Below, piece after piece: positions 7,451 to 14,807 of a stretch of DNA of 14,807 bases (position 1 is the stretch's first letter; every line of letters starts with the position of its first letter). The DNA lies in assembly GCA_900642245.1 (NCBI GenBank), contig CAAAJI010000529.1, positions 19,304 to 34,110 of the forward strand, written 5' to 3'. The position numbers and the translations under genes are program-made. Below the pieces are notes generated by a model. It was not told the DNA's origin. It saw nothing but the letters and a program-made list of their open reading frames with translations, and searched no databases. The DNA comes from Fragilaria radians. Taxonomy: Eukaryota; Bacillariophyta; Fragilariophyceae; Fragilariales; Fragilariaceae.

Positions 7451-7865
7451 TTAGTTAGCCTAAATTACCCTATCATTGTCATGTTGCTCTCTGGCATCTT
7501 ATTTGATATCAATAGCCTTCCTCCTAACTGAACACCTGCAAATAATATTATTCCCTACTCTGGCTGCTGCTCCTCCTACTCCTAATTTGGAATTATAGCT
7601 TTTTTAACTGTCCCCTCATTGCCACCATCACTGGAACCCGCATAACATTGGATAGAAATCTCTCCTCCTTCCCCCATTTCTTGGAATCCACTCATAACTG
7701 TTTATTTCTGCTCGTAACCGAAGCTGGAATGCAAATTCCAAGTCACCAAGAATTCTAGAACGAAATCAAATGGTTGGAAAAATCATTATGCAAATGAACA
7801 AGTATGATTCCTACAGTAAAAGTGCTACTATACGTAATTTATCGTTTCCCCAAATTTGATTGAGA
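7451..7865. other. Upstream flank of the PAC3-like gene
   Basis: No intact gene is seen. A minus-strand frame in 7580-7720 reads EMGEGGEISIQCYAGSSDGG and may continue the degraded sequence to the left, but it is interrupted by stops. The last 100-200 bp probably hold the promoter and 5' UTR of the gene starting at 7866; no specific element was recognised. Confidence 0.35.
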
Positions 7866-8348
7866 ATGGAAAATGATACGCTTCCAAGTCCTCAAGTTGG
7901 GCTAGAGAAACGAGATGGTTGTAATCCACTCCCACAATACCTCCCTGTTACGTTGGAAGAATCTCACCTTATCCAAAATGTCCACACGGATTGTTGGGTT
8001 CAATTATTTCGTGATATGATTGTTGTTGGAGTGAGTCAATTACCAGGAGGGAGAGTAGGTACCTATGTTTTATGTCAGGTGGAAGAAGTGACGTTTGATT
8101 CCAAACTACGATGTCATACATCCACCGTGTTGGGAGTACGGAATGATACAGTGATTTGGGAAGTGTATGCACGGAGGTTAACAGAACGATTGGCGACATT
8201 ACGGAAATCACAATCAGATCCAATGCCGTCTGTATTATTGGGTATATCGTTACAAAGCGAAACAAGTCAGGATATGTCCATGTTTTCGGAAGTTATTGAC
8301 ATTTTGGTGTGTCTGTACAAGAAAGCAGTCGCGAAGGTAATCATGTAA
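7866..8348 (+). CDS. Proteasome assembly chaperone 3-like protein (PAC3/PSMG3 family)
   Basis: Single exon, 160 aa, starting at the first ATG (7866; AGAATGG context). Residues about 36-150 follow the PAC3 pattern: a strand-rich core with HTDCWVQLFRDMIVVGVSQL (40-59), a glycine turn and VGTYVL (64-69), then TVLGVRND and VYARRLTE (87-107), SVLLGISLQ (122-130), and a C-terminal helix with FSEVIDILVCLYKKA (140-154). In other eukaryotes PAC3 works with PAC4 to help assemble the alpha ring of the 20S proteasome in the cytosol. The first 35 residues are an extension, making it longer than the human protein. The MHF1-like gene starts 67 bp downstream on the same strand. The final AAG is followed by GTAATC, which could act as a splice donor, so the last three residues may be replaced by splicing into the next gene. 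The family call is by pattern, not by search. Confidence 0.65.
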   Translation: MENDTLPSPQVGLEKRDGCNPLPQYLPVTLEESHLIQNVHTDCWVQLFRDMIVVGVSQLPGGRVGTYVLCQVEEVTFDSKLRCHTSTVLGVRNDTVIWEVYARRLTERLATLRKSQSDPMPSVLLGISLQSETSQDMSMFSEVIDILVCLYKKAVAKVIM

Positions 8349-8415
8349 TAATCGTTACTTATACAAATCTACTGTACTCGTAAATATCCATTTGCCATAG
8401 TTTATTTTCCATAAA

Positions 8416-9072
8416 ATGTCGAATGATGATGAAGGAAATGAATTACGTGCCGCACTTCAAGTGGCGGTAGCAAATATTTGTACACAGAGTGATGGCAACA
8501 GTCTCCACGATGGCGCAATCATGACAACATCCGCTGTATGTACTCTGACAGAATTAACCTATCTCTACGCCACAACGACATTGGCAAACGATTTGGTGGC
8601 ATTTGCACGTCATGCCAATCGAAGAACAATCCAACCCGATGATGTGTTGTTAGTTGTTCGTGAAAATCCCAATCAATGGCGAACATCCTCACTTTCGAAA
8701 TGGGAACGCGAGTCACTGGAGGAGGACAACTCACCGAAAAAATCAAACAAACGTAGCATGACTCCAAGAAAGGAAAAATACACCAAACAACGTAGTCAGG
8801 AGGAGTTGCATCGACGATTATTAATGGGAACTGATTCGGAAGCTGATGATGATAATGACGATGATGACAGCGACATTGTTATTCCCAAGCAAATGAAGGA
8901 ATCCAAGTCGTCATTATCCAAGCGACTAATTATCCACTCAGACTCCAGTGACAATGACATTTTTACATCCGTAACCAAACCTGATTTGGAAAATAAAAAG
9001 ACTAAAGCCTCAACAAAAGTGGAAGACAGAATATTATACCTAAGCTCTGACGATGAACTGAGTCCGAGTTGA
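8416..9072 (+). CDS. CENP-S/MHF1-like histone-fold protein with a long acidic tail
   Basis: Single exon, 218 aa; ATG in an A-rich context (CATAAAATGTCG). Residues about 9-85 form the CENP-S histone fold: LRAALQVAVANIC (10-22), LTELTYLYATTTLANDLVAFARHA (44-67) and the signature RRTIQPDDVLLVVRENP (69-85). MHF1 pairs with MHF2 (CENP-X); the complex binds DNA, acts with FANCM-type helicases at stalled forks, and is part of the CENP-T-W-S-X kinetochore module. The tail (about 105-218) is predicted to be disordered: a basic SPKKSNKR...RKEK region, an Asp-rich run (140-153), then three hydrophobic-plus-acidic motifs: DIVI (153-156), LIIHSDSSD (171-179) and ILYLSSDDE (206-214). These resemble SUMO-interaction motifs. 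Human CENP-S is about 138 aa, so the tail is an addition. It is convergent with the Mpv17-like gene; AATAAA at 9151-9156 lies between them. Confidence 0.8.
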   Translation: MSNDDEGNELRAALQVAVANICTQSDGNSLHDGAIMTTSAVCTLTELTYLYATTTLANDLVAFARHANRRTIQPDDVLLVVRENPNQWRTSSLSKWERESLEEDNSPKKSNKRSMTPRKEKYTKQRSQEELHRRLLMGTDSEADDDNDDDDSDIVIPKQMKESKSSLSKRLIIHSDSSDNDIFTSVTKPDLENKKTKASTKVEDRILYLSSDDELSPS

Positions 9073-9183
9073 ACTATCATCATAAATGAATCTTTGTAGA
9101 GTATATGGCCCCTTAACCAAATTTATATCCTTACTATACCAAATACACAAAATAAATCCAAATTTTCTCCCATCATATTCTGC

Positions 9184-10041
9184 TTATTTGGTTCCAATCA
9201 AGGATAAGAACATATTGAATGCCACTTGTACTCCATTGATGAAGATAAGACGATGCTTGGATGAAATAAATTTAAAGTTCACGGCATGAACAATAGGCCA
9301 AACCTTCCAAGATCCTTGACATGCCGAGAGAAGATCATTCTTTACCTTGTTTCCGAATGGTACAAAGGAATCTCCATTCACAAGACCAAGGTAGGTGAAG
9401 AACACAGTCATGAAGATTGGGCACCAAAAGATTTGGTCAATTCCAACCTTCAGTGCAACATCCTTGGCTCCAGTTCCCTGGATCTTGCCATCCAACCAAT
9501 TGTAGAAGTAATGTCCAGATGGACCATGGTAGAGAAGTCCAAAGGCAGAAAGAGTAACGAATCGTTTCACATCGAAAGCTCCTTTGGTGATGAAAATCTA
9601 AAAATGCAAAAGCAATGGAACGGGGAAGAAAGAGAGGAAAAGAAATAATGGTGAGTTGCGAGATTTCGATACATTCGTGTCATCCGTCATCATATCCGGT
9701 GTCATTTCTTTGTTTTCAATTTTTTTCTTTTCCTTTTATTTTTTTCGTACCTGTGCTAGAATATCACCAAGTGCCCATCCCACAAGAGATGTAAGTGCCT
9801 TGGTAGGCAACGGATTTTTATCCAATGCCTCGTTATATGCAGCCCAACCTGGAAATGCGCCTCCACGGGTAATCTCACCATCACGAAATAGAGGACTTCG
9901 GACTGCGGTGTCCTTTCGAAGAGGTGACGTGACAACTCCCTCTGAGTTCTTCGTCACTGAGATACTCTTGGTGACTGGTGATACTCCAAATGCCGAAGCG
10001 GCAAGGCAAGATGTGGCAACGACAAGACTAAAGAGCTTCAT
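9184..10041 (-). CDS. Mpv17/PMP22-family membrane protein with a plastid-type presequence, two exons
   Basis: Exon 1 is 10041-9751, exon 2 is 9597-9184; the 153-bp intron (9598-9750, GTACGA...TTTTTAG) is phase 0. The product is 234 aa. Residues 1-17 are a hydrophobic signal peptide, followed directly by ASA-F at 15-18, the cleavage-site motif of diatom plastid preproteins, then a Ser/Thr- and basic-rich transit-like stretch. The mature part follows Mpv17/PMP22: AYNEALDKNPLPTKA (68-82), GDILAQ just before the intron, R109, GP (122-123) and H126 with YFYNWL, DQIFWCP (151-157), W194, WP (197-198), NF (204-205), R213 and the closing N225-FLSL. The family's usual WPxxQ has His instead of Gln here (201). 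These proteins are four-helix membrane proteins of mitochondria, peroxisomes and plastids; some form channels. A plastid membrane location is inferred from the presequence. Confidence 0.85.
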
Positions 10042-11247
10042 AGTTTCGTTGTGTTTGATAGTATGATAAAATTATAAATTTGTTGAGAAAAAATTCGTAC
10101 TACTGCCTTTGATTTGGTGTTGTCGGCAGTTAATATTACCTCAGGGGACTGATGTTTTCACTATCGTAGAATCAATACTGTTTATTTATGTAGCGTTTTG
10201 TAGTTTCCCGATTGAGATGTCAAAGAGGTATCCCTTGAAAGATACCTCAAGACACTTCAAAAATGTTGCATGTCAACGATGAGCAAAACAAGTACAGTGG
10301 AGGAACCACATCTAGTAGTAATCAAAAAATTACCTCCAAAAATTCAAAAGCTTCCCGAAGTTTCCTAGGGCTACTATCCTCCGGAACATTCTTACGCTAA
10401 ACTTTACACCCAAAATCCGGCACACCAATGTTTTCCGCAATTTCTAACCTTTTTCGACTACAAAAGGCAAATTATGAAATTAGAAGACATTTACCTCACA
10501 AATTTCCTAGTCATCTAATAGCCAGGGTATGCCATGTTTTATCCCTTTTTTGGAACTGAACATGAACAGTAAATTAGTTGATCAGTTCTGTTGGGAATAG
10601 CATTGTTAATTCTATTTTCCTGTCCTGTAGAATTCCAAAGTCACGGGTGATTGAAAACTTTTATGCTATAATCTTTGATAATGATAGGAAGCTTCACAAT
10701 TATTCACTCCTCTCCAACATGTAAGAAATGTCAACGGGTCTGAAGCTTTTCTCATGATGATCTTGACAGACTGACATCAAATATTGGGCTTCCATGCAAC
10801 AACTTTATGCATTTGTAGCAACAATAAGAGTAAGTATATTTCCTGGCCAATTAATTCATTTATAGAGTAAACATTGCTCATACATCAAGGTATGTTGTAC
10901 CCTACATGACTTGATTACAAGGTTCAAGAGGTTGATGCTGTATGCTTTCTTCATGAGATAAACATCACCTTCTCCATGCCACGTTTTGCTTTTAATCCTA
11001 GTAATGGTTCTCAAATCCCTGTCCCTAGGCTCAATAAAGCAAACTATCCTTAAAAAATTGTGTTTTGTATCCCTTGAATTGTTAGGGTTGTATCCATGTA
11101 TTTGTTGTCATCGTCCATAACTGGTTTCAGCAATGATTTGTAATGCCCTAAATGAACTCATGAAGGTGGTGTTCTTGTGCTTTCTCTCCAGTATTAAGTC
11201 CTTGAGATGTGTTTTGCTTGACATCTCATTTATTTGCATGCCTTTCT
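10042..11247. other. Intergenic stretch upstream of the Mpv17-like gene, no gene seen
   Basis: About 1.2 kb with no convincing coding frame on either strand and many stops. The part next to 10041 should hold the Mpv17-like promoter. It includes a perfect 8-bp inverted repeat, GAGGTATC (10225-10232) and GATACCTC (10241-10248), with an 8-nt loop about 185 bp upstream of the ATG. No RNA gene or mobile-element signature was recognised. Confidence 0.4.
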
Positions 11248-11547
11248 TTATATTGAGAAGAGTTTCTTCTTGTGTTTCATTAACATCAAGTCATCATCAA
11301 TCTTGTGATCATTATCAATATTCATGATGTGCAATTGTTGAAAAAACCTCCATTGGCTTGTGCAAGGTGTATTTTCATGCTTCTGAATGGCATGAGCGAC
11401 ATAGTCCGGAACTTGAAGAGTTGCTGGATTGCCATTTTCTTGAAGAAAAAAAAGTTTGATACATTTGGATTTGAGTTTGCCAACTGTCAGTTGAACACAA
11501 TGCTGCTTAGTCCATCCTTTTGCCGCTTCCGTGCCTGTTTGTATCAT
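11248..11547 (-). CDS. Unrecognised open frame, protein-like (hypothetical or mobile-element remnant)
   Basis: A 99-codon frame from an ATG at 11547; without requiring an ATG it extends about 17 codons further upstream. The middle reads like ordered protein (GTEAAKGWTKQHCVQLTVGK, LQENGNPATLQVPDYVAHAI, CTSQWRFFQQLHIMN). The end is basic and Asp/Lys-rich (DDDLMLMKHKKK). No family is recognised. Nearby sequence shows no splice-linked exon that I can defend. The lack of neighbours and the gene-poor surroundings make a transposon or gene remnant as likely as a real gene. Confidence 0.25.
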   Translation of the reverse strand: MIQTGTEAAKGWTKQHCVQLTVGKLKSKCIKLFFLQENGNPATLQVPDYVAHAIQKHENTPCTSQWRFFQQLHIMNIDNDHKIDDDLMLMKHKKKLFSI

Positions 11548-11977
11548 ATAGTGAAGTTTTCCTTTCCCTCTTGATGTCTGATATAAAAAGCATTTCTACG
11601 CTTATGGTACAAAAGGAGGAGGGGCTGAGCAACCATGCGAGGACAGCATTATAATGGTGCAATGTACTTGGAAGTGTCGTTTTACGCTGCCATTTTATTC
11701 TTCACTATGTAGAGTTGAATTCATGGCGGGTGGTTCCATCAACTCACACTAAAATTATAGTAAAGCAACAGTCCATCAAATATGCCTCAAAACCTTGCAC
11801 TATGTATGTGATACATTTAGATTTAATTATGAATTCCCTTCACCAATGCTTGGAGATTACGACTTTTGAATTTCCTTTTACCATTCACGACTTTTCTATA
11901 ATCTCCTCATTAAATTAAATCGGCAGATGAGTCGGAGAAGAGAGGAAAGACATTCCTTGACTTTTTATTTAGACACA
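11548..11977. other. Intergenic stretch downstream of the phosphatase gene
   Basis: No recognisable gene. A 67-codon plus-strand frame (11715-11918) lacks any family feature. AATAAA on the minus strand (11964-11969), a few bases beyond the phosphatase stop codon, could serve as its polyadenylation signal. Confidence 0.35.
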
Positions 11978-13650
11978 CTACAATAAAAGGTTCCTGGAGC
12001 GCGGTTTGTAGCATCCCGATAGTGAATCCGGATTTCCACAACTTTTCAAGTCAACAACAATCGCGGAAAAGTTATCTGTCGAGCCACAAGATCTGCAAAC
12101 AGCTTGAATGTTATACAATTATCCACACTGTAAAGAAGGCATGGACTTCACTTACCTTGCATGCTCACAAAGGTTCCGGGCTGCTAGTTTGAAGCGATCA
12201 GTATCAATCGCGAGTTCACCATTTTCCATAACACAGGATGTTGCAATAACAACATGCGCCGCCTCTTCATTATCAAGTACGTCCCACACCCCGTCCGTAG
12301 AAATAACAAGAAACCAATCATCCTTGCCAATGTCGTATTCGCAAACTTCAGGTTCCGATGTAACATACGGCTTGAGCGAGGCATCACCGATTGCTCTAGA
12401 TACAGCCAACAGGCCCTCAACTCTCCATCTGCCCCAGTATATAACCTTCCCACCCAAATCTGTGATACGTTTCGTTTCATCGGGCATGCCAGGTTTATGA
12501 TCCCTACTTAATCTGACAACCGATCCATCTTTTCGAACGACGATGGCCCTAGAATCACCTGCATTGGCGCAAATAACTCGCCTACCACCCACAATCGATA
12601 CAGTACAACTTGTTGTACCATCTGGATATCCAGTTCCAATAAAGTCATTATCGATTGCCGTGAAGGCCTTCTTCATGGAGTATCCCAAATCATAGGGGAA
12701 AGATTTGTCATGGCGAATGTATGAGGATAGCCAATCTGCACAGTATTGGCTAGCTTTTTCTCCACCATGACCATCAAAAACGCCAACCCAAGTCAGTGGC
12801 ATTTTGAGTCTACGATTTCGTCGCTGAGCGTAAGTGACTTCAACTTCTCCTCCAGTTTTAATTTTAATAGGACTCACTTCGACTTGAACTGATCCTAGGT
12901 CTTCAACAACATATCTATCTTCAGGTTAGTTACAGGTTTGGAAAGAAAAACTAAACAATCATACTACGATTCCACTTACCGATCTTCCATGTATGCCCTA
13001 CATCCTCTAGCACTCCAATGACTTACATTCAATGCAACTCCATTCGGACGAAGCTCACGTCTGTCCATAACACTCGGTCCTGCGGGTTGTTGAGCAGAAC
13101 CATCACCAATAGATGACCGAAGTGAATATCGCAGTCTAGTCTCTAATGGTAGGGATGCCGGAGTTACGTTCAAAACATCGTCCGCATCTGAGCCCATGGG
13201 TGACGGTGGCATTGTCGACTCTGTAGCATCTTCTTCAATTAAATCGACTCCCTTATTGAAATTCTTCATAAATGTTGGTATTCGGAGACAAGACTGAGTA
13301 CCCGTACCTTGCAGTCTCATACAATGTTGACGATAGCTTTCTCCGGGGTCGGAATCGTATGGGTCCAATTCGTCTTCGAATCTTTCCGATTTTTTCTTAC
13401 TTGAAGAACGCCTTGGCAATTCCTTTTTTATTTCTGGGTGTTCATCCGCTGCTTTTTTCTTAAACAGACGACGTCGTCGGCGTAAACCTGCTTCTCGATT
13501 TTCCTCGTCGGATTCTTGCTCTGAAATTGTATCAGCAAGTCCTACTCTGCGGAACGTGTTCAGAACGTCGTTGTTCCGACCTTGTGTGGATACAATACGG
13601 TCTGGTGAAATTACATTGCTACCTCTGTGAGTAATTCTAGCGGTGCTCAT
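11978..13650 (-). CDS. PP2C (PPM-family) protein phosphatase, three exons
   Basis: Exons 13650-12980, 12914-12156 and 12092-11978; introns of 65 bp (12915-12979) and 63 bp (12093-12155), both GTAAGT...AG. The product is 514 aa. Residues 1-206 look disordered: a basic cluster RRRRRLFKKK (57-66) with PRRSSSKKK (79-87), a possible bipartite nuclear signal, then acidic and Ser/Pro-rich stretches. The PP2C domain spans about 207-493: RAYMED (218-223) and DGHGG (271-275) with metal-binding Asp, DGTTSCTV (322-329), ANAGDSRA (341-347), LSRDHKP, GLLAVSRAIGD (391-401), STDGVWDV (429-436) and GSTDN (480-484), which supplies the last metal-binding Asp and lies in exon 3. PP2C enzymes remove phosphate from Ser/Thr using Mn/Mg. 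All core residues are present, so it is probably active. Splicing is inferred: each exon frame runs into a stop just past its donor, and the domain is completed only across both introns. Confidence 0.92.
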
Positions 13651-14381
13651 CCTTCGACTTCAGAAATAAACAGAAATCCAAAGAGTTATGACTTCAAGAC
13701 AAATTTAAATTCTTGCAAGGCAACTTTCGAGAGTCTACACAATTCCTTGTCGTGTATCTTCCCTCAAAAGCTCGACGAACGGAAGAAACCAATTGGCGCG
13801 AGATGGCACAGTAAAGTTTAAGAGAAATGTCAGTTTTTTCGCTGCAAATCCTCTTTCCAGTCCTCTCCCTAAAAGTTGATAAGATATTTCGAGAGATTTC
13901 AGCACTTCGAGGATGATTGGCTTGTCGGGAGGTTTATCGTGCGCTGATAATGGCAAAGCTATCTTCTCAATTTTTAATTGATCTTGTTAAGACTCATGCT
14001 GTAGAGTCAACTATCGTTGAAAAGTAGTATGTTAAAACATACATTTATGTATGCCTAATCATCTATACATGCATGAATAAGAAATTATCCCATGAATTCA
14101 TATATACATATTTGATTTTCACAATCAAAAAGTAATGATAGCACATAGGTCAGTGAATACTCGGAGTATTTGTCTTATTTGCAATTAAGCAATCTAAATT
14201 TTCTCAAGTCAATCACTCCCGGAAAAATTTTTTACAGGGCTCTGAACCGATACTACACTGGAGCATAAAGTTGGTCAACAAAAATGGAAACGCTAACTCG
14301 AACACCTTGGCAAGCCATCCATTTTTAATGTGTATCAGAGAATTAGGGATGAAATCACGCCTAAACAAAAGAAGGTCGTGA
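13651..14381. other. Upstream flank of the phosphatase gene; inverted repeats, no gene
   Basis: The 5' flank of the PP2C gene. A 73-codon minus-strand frame (13735-13956) directly upstream matches no family and may be 5' UTR or promoter. Two short perfect inverted repeats occur: CATACAT-TT-ATGTATG (14038-14053) and ATACTC-G-GAGTAT (14157-14169). In 14330-14381 one plus-strand frame reads YQRIRDEITPKQKKVVN before a stop and may belong to the broken frame that follows. Confidence 0.35.
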
Positions 14382-14729
14382 ATTAAACATTTCATTATAT
14401 CTACGAGAGTATATGCTCTTCTGGTTCACAACAAGATTTCAAAGTTGATTAATCGGCTTGAAGAAGATGTACTGCGCAGAAGATTTCAGCATCAGATTAC
14501 AAAGAAAGGAAAGTCAGATGTCAAGCAAAAAATCCATGACTATTGCTACTATTTGAGTTCTGCCACTCAGGCATCAGATCATGAGGCAACAACCGAATAT
14601 GCCATGAAATAACAGTAATCATCCAATTCTAAGTCTACAAGAAAGAGAAGTGGACGGATATTTTTTTTTGTTCCTGATAAGCTCAAGGACTCTCAATTTG
14701 TATCTAGCATCGAGGAAAACAAAGTTTGA
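14382..14729 (+). pseudogene. Broken coding-like frame of unknown family
   Basis: A frame with no ATG near its start is open for 76 codons to a TAA at 14610-14612, has a second stop at 14616-14618, then continues protein-like to a TGA at 14727-14729. It contains ISTRVYALLVHNKISKL, LEEDVLRRRFQHQITKKGK, HDYCYYLSSATQ, and after the stops RKRSGRIFFFVPDKLKDSQ. The composition is that of a charged, helical protein, and two stops in one continuing frame suggest decay. The family is unknown; a mobile-element origin is a guess. The remaining bases to the window end show nothing further. Confidence 0.3.
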
Positions 14730-14807
14730 CTCTGCTCTACGGTAGACTTAAAACTATATCAAGGCAATATTATAATCTAATTTTACCTTTACTTCTTTCT
14801 AGTCTTG

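Noticed and set aside
7969..8265. 98-codon minus-strand frame over the PAC3-like gene
   Set aside because: Shadow of the PAC3-like coding frame; hydrophobic with no motif.
8519..8767. 82-codon minus-strand frame over the MHF1-like gene
   Set aside because: Shadow of the histone-fold coding frame on the plus strand.
8796..9083. 95-codon Ser-rich minus-strand frame
   Set aside because: Mirror of the Asp/Ser-rich tail of the MHF1-like protein, an expected artefact of repetitive codons.
9286..9648. 120-codon plus-strand frame antisense to the Mpv17-like gene
   Set aside because: It lies across exon 2 and the intron of a gene with clear family motifs on the other strand; its translation has no family features.
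12184..12511. Frames of 98 and 85 codons overlapping the phosphatase
   Set aside because: Both overlap the PP2C core in other frames and carry no motif.
13735..13956. 73-codon minus-strand frame just upstream of the phosphatase, considered as an extra 5' exon
   Set aside because: It ends at a stop, no convincing donor links it to the phosphatase, and the ATG at 13650 already gives a plausible N-terminus.
1..14807. CRISPR array, bacterial operon or phage-type defence system
   Set aside because: No regularly spaced repeats, no prokaryotic ribosome-binding sites or operon packing; introns and protein families point to a nuclear eukaryotic genome.

Overview
The window looks like nuclear DNA of a diatom or a close stramenopile relative. 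The main reasons are: (i) a protein starting with a signal peptide followed directly by an ASA-F motif, the signature of the bipartite plastid-targeting presequence of diatoms and other algae with red-derived plastids; (ii) spliced genes with very short GT-AG introns (63, 65, 80 and 153 bp), with protein motifs that join correctly across them; (iii) degenerate Ty1/copia retroelements whose gag and protease sequences resemble families common in diatoms; (iv) AT-rich sequence using the standard code. The species cannot be named from this window.

Layout. 3-104: possible tail of a frame entering from the left edge. 524-1377 (-): two-exon membrane-anchored RING-H2 protein, a probable E3 ubiquitin ligase. 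1671-3383 (+): decayed gag-protease fragment of one copia-like lineage. 3384-5299 (-): decayed gag/zinc-knuckle/protease/pre-integrase fragment of a second lineage, meeting the first tail-to-tail. The second fragment is itself interrupted by a 253-bp insertion (3934-4186) flanked by a 9-bp direct repeat and containing a tRNA-like fold. 5300-7865: no intact gene; it holds a possible LTR-like segment, a dense cluster of inverted repeats (6707-6837) and broken coding-like frames. 7866-9072 (+): two closely spaced single-exon genes, a proteasome assembly chaperone 3-like protein and a CENP-S/MHF1 histone-fold protein with a long acidic tail. 9184-10041 (-): two-exon Mpv17/PMP22-family protein with a plastid presequence, convergent with the MHF1 gene. 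10042-11977: mostly gene-free apart from one unrecognised minus-strand frame. 11978-13650 (-): three-exon PP2C (PPM) phosphatase. 13651-14807: upstream flank of the phosphatase and another broken plus-strand frame.

The host genes are housekeeping or regulatory types (ubiquitin ligation, proteasome assembly, kinetochore/DNA repair, organelle membrane, protein dephosphorylation) and do not form an obvious pathway. The points most worth checking are the nested insertion with its target-site duplication and tRNA-like core, the tail-to-tail retroelement junction, the possible in-frame splice joining the PAC3-like and MHF1-like genes, and the SUMO-interaction-like motifs in the MHF1 tail. No complete new defence or mobile system was found.
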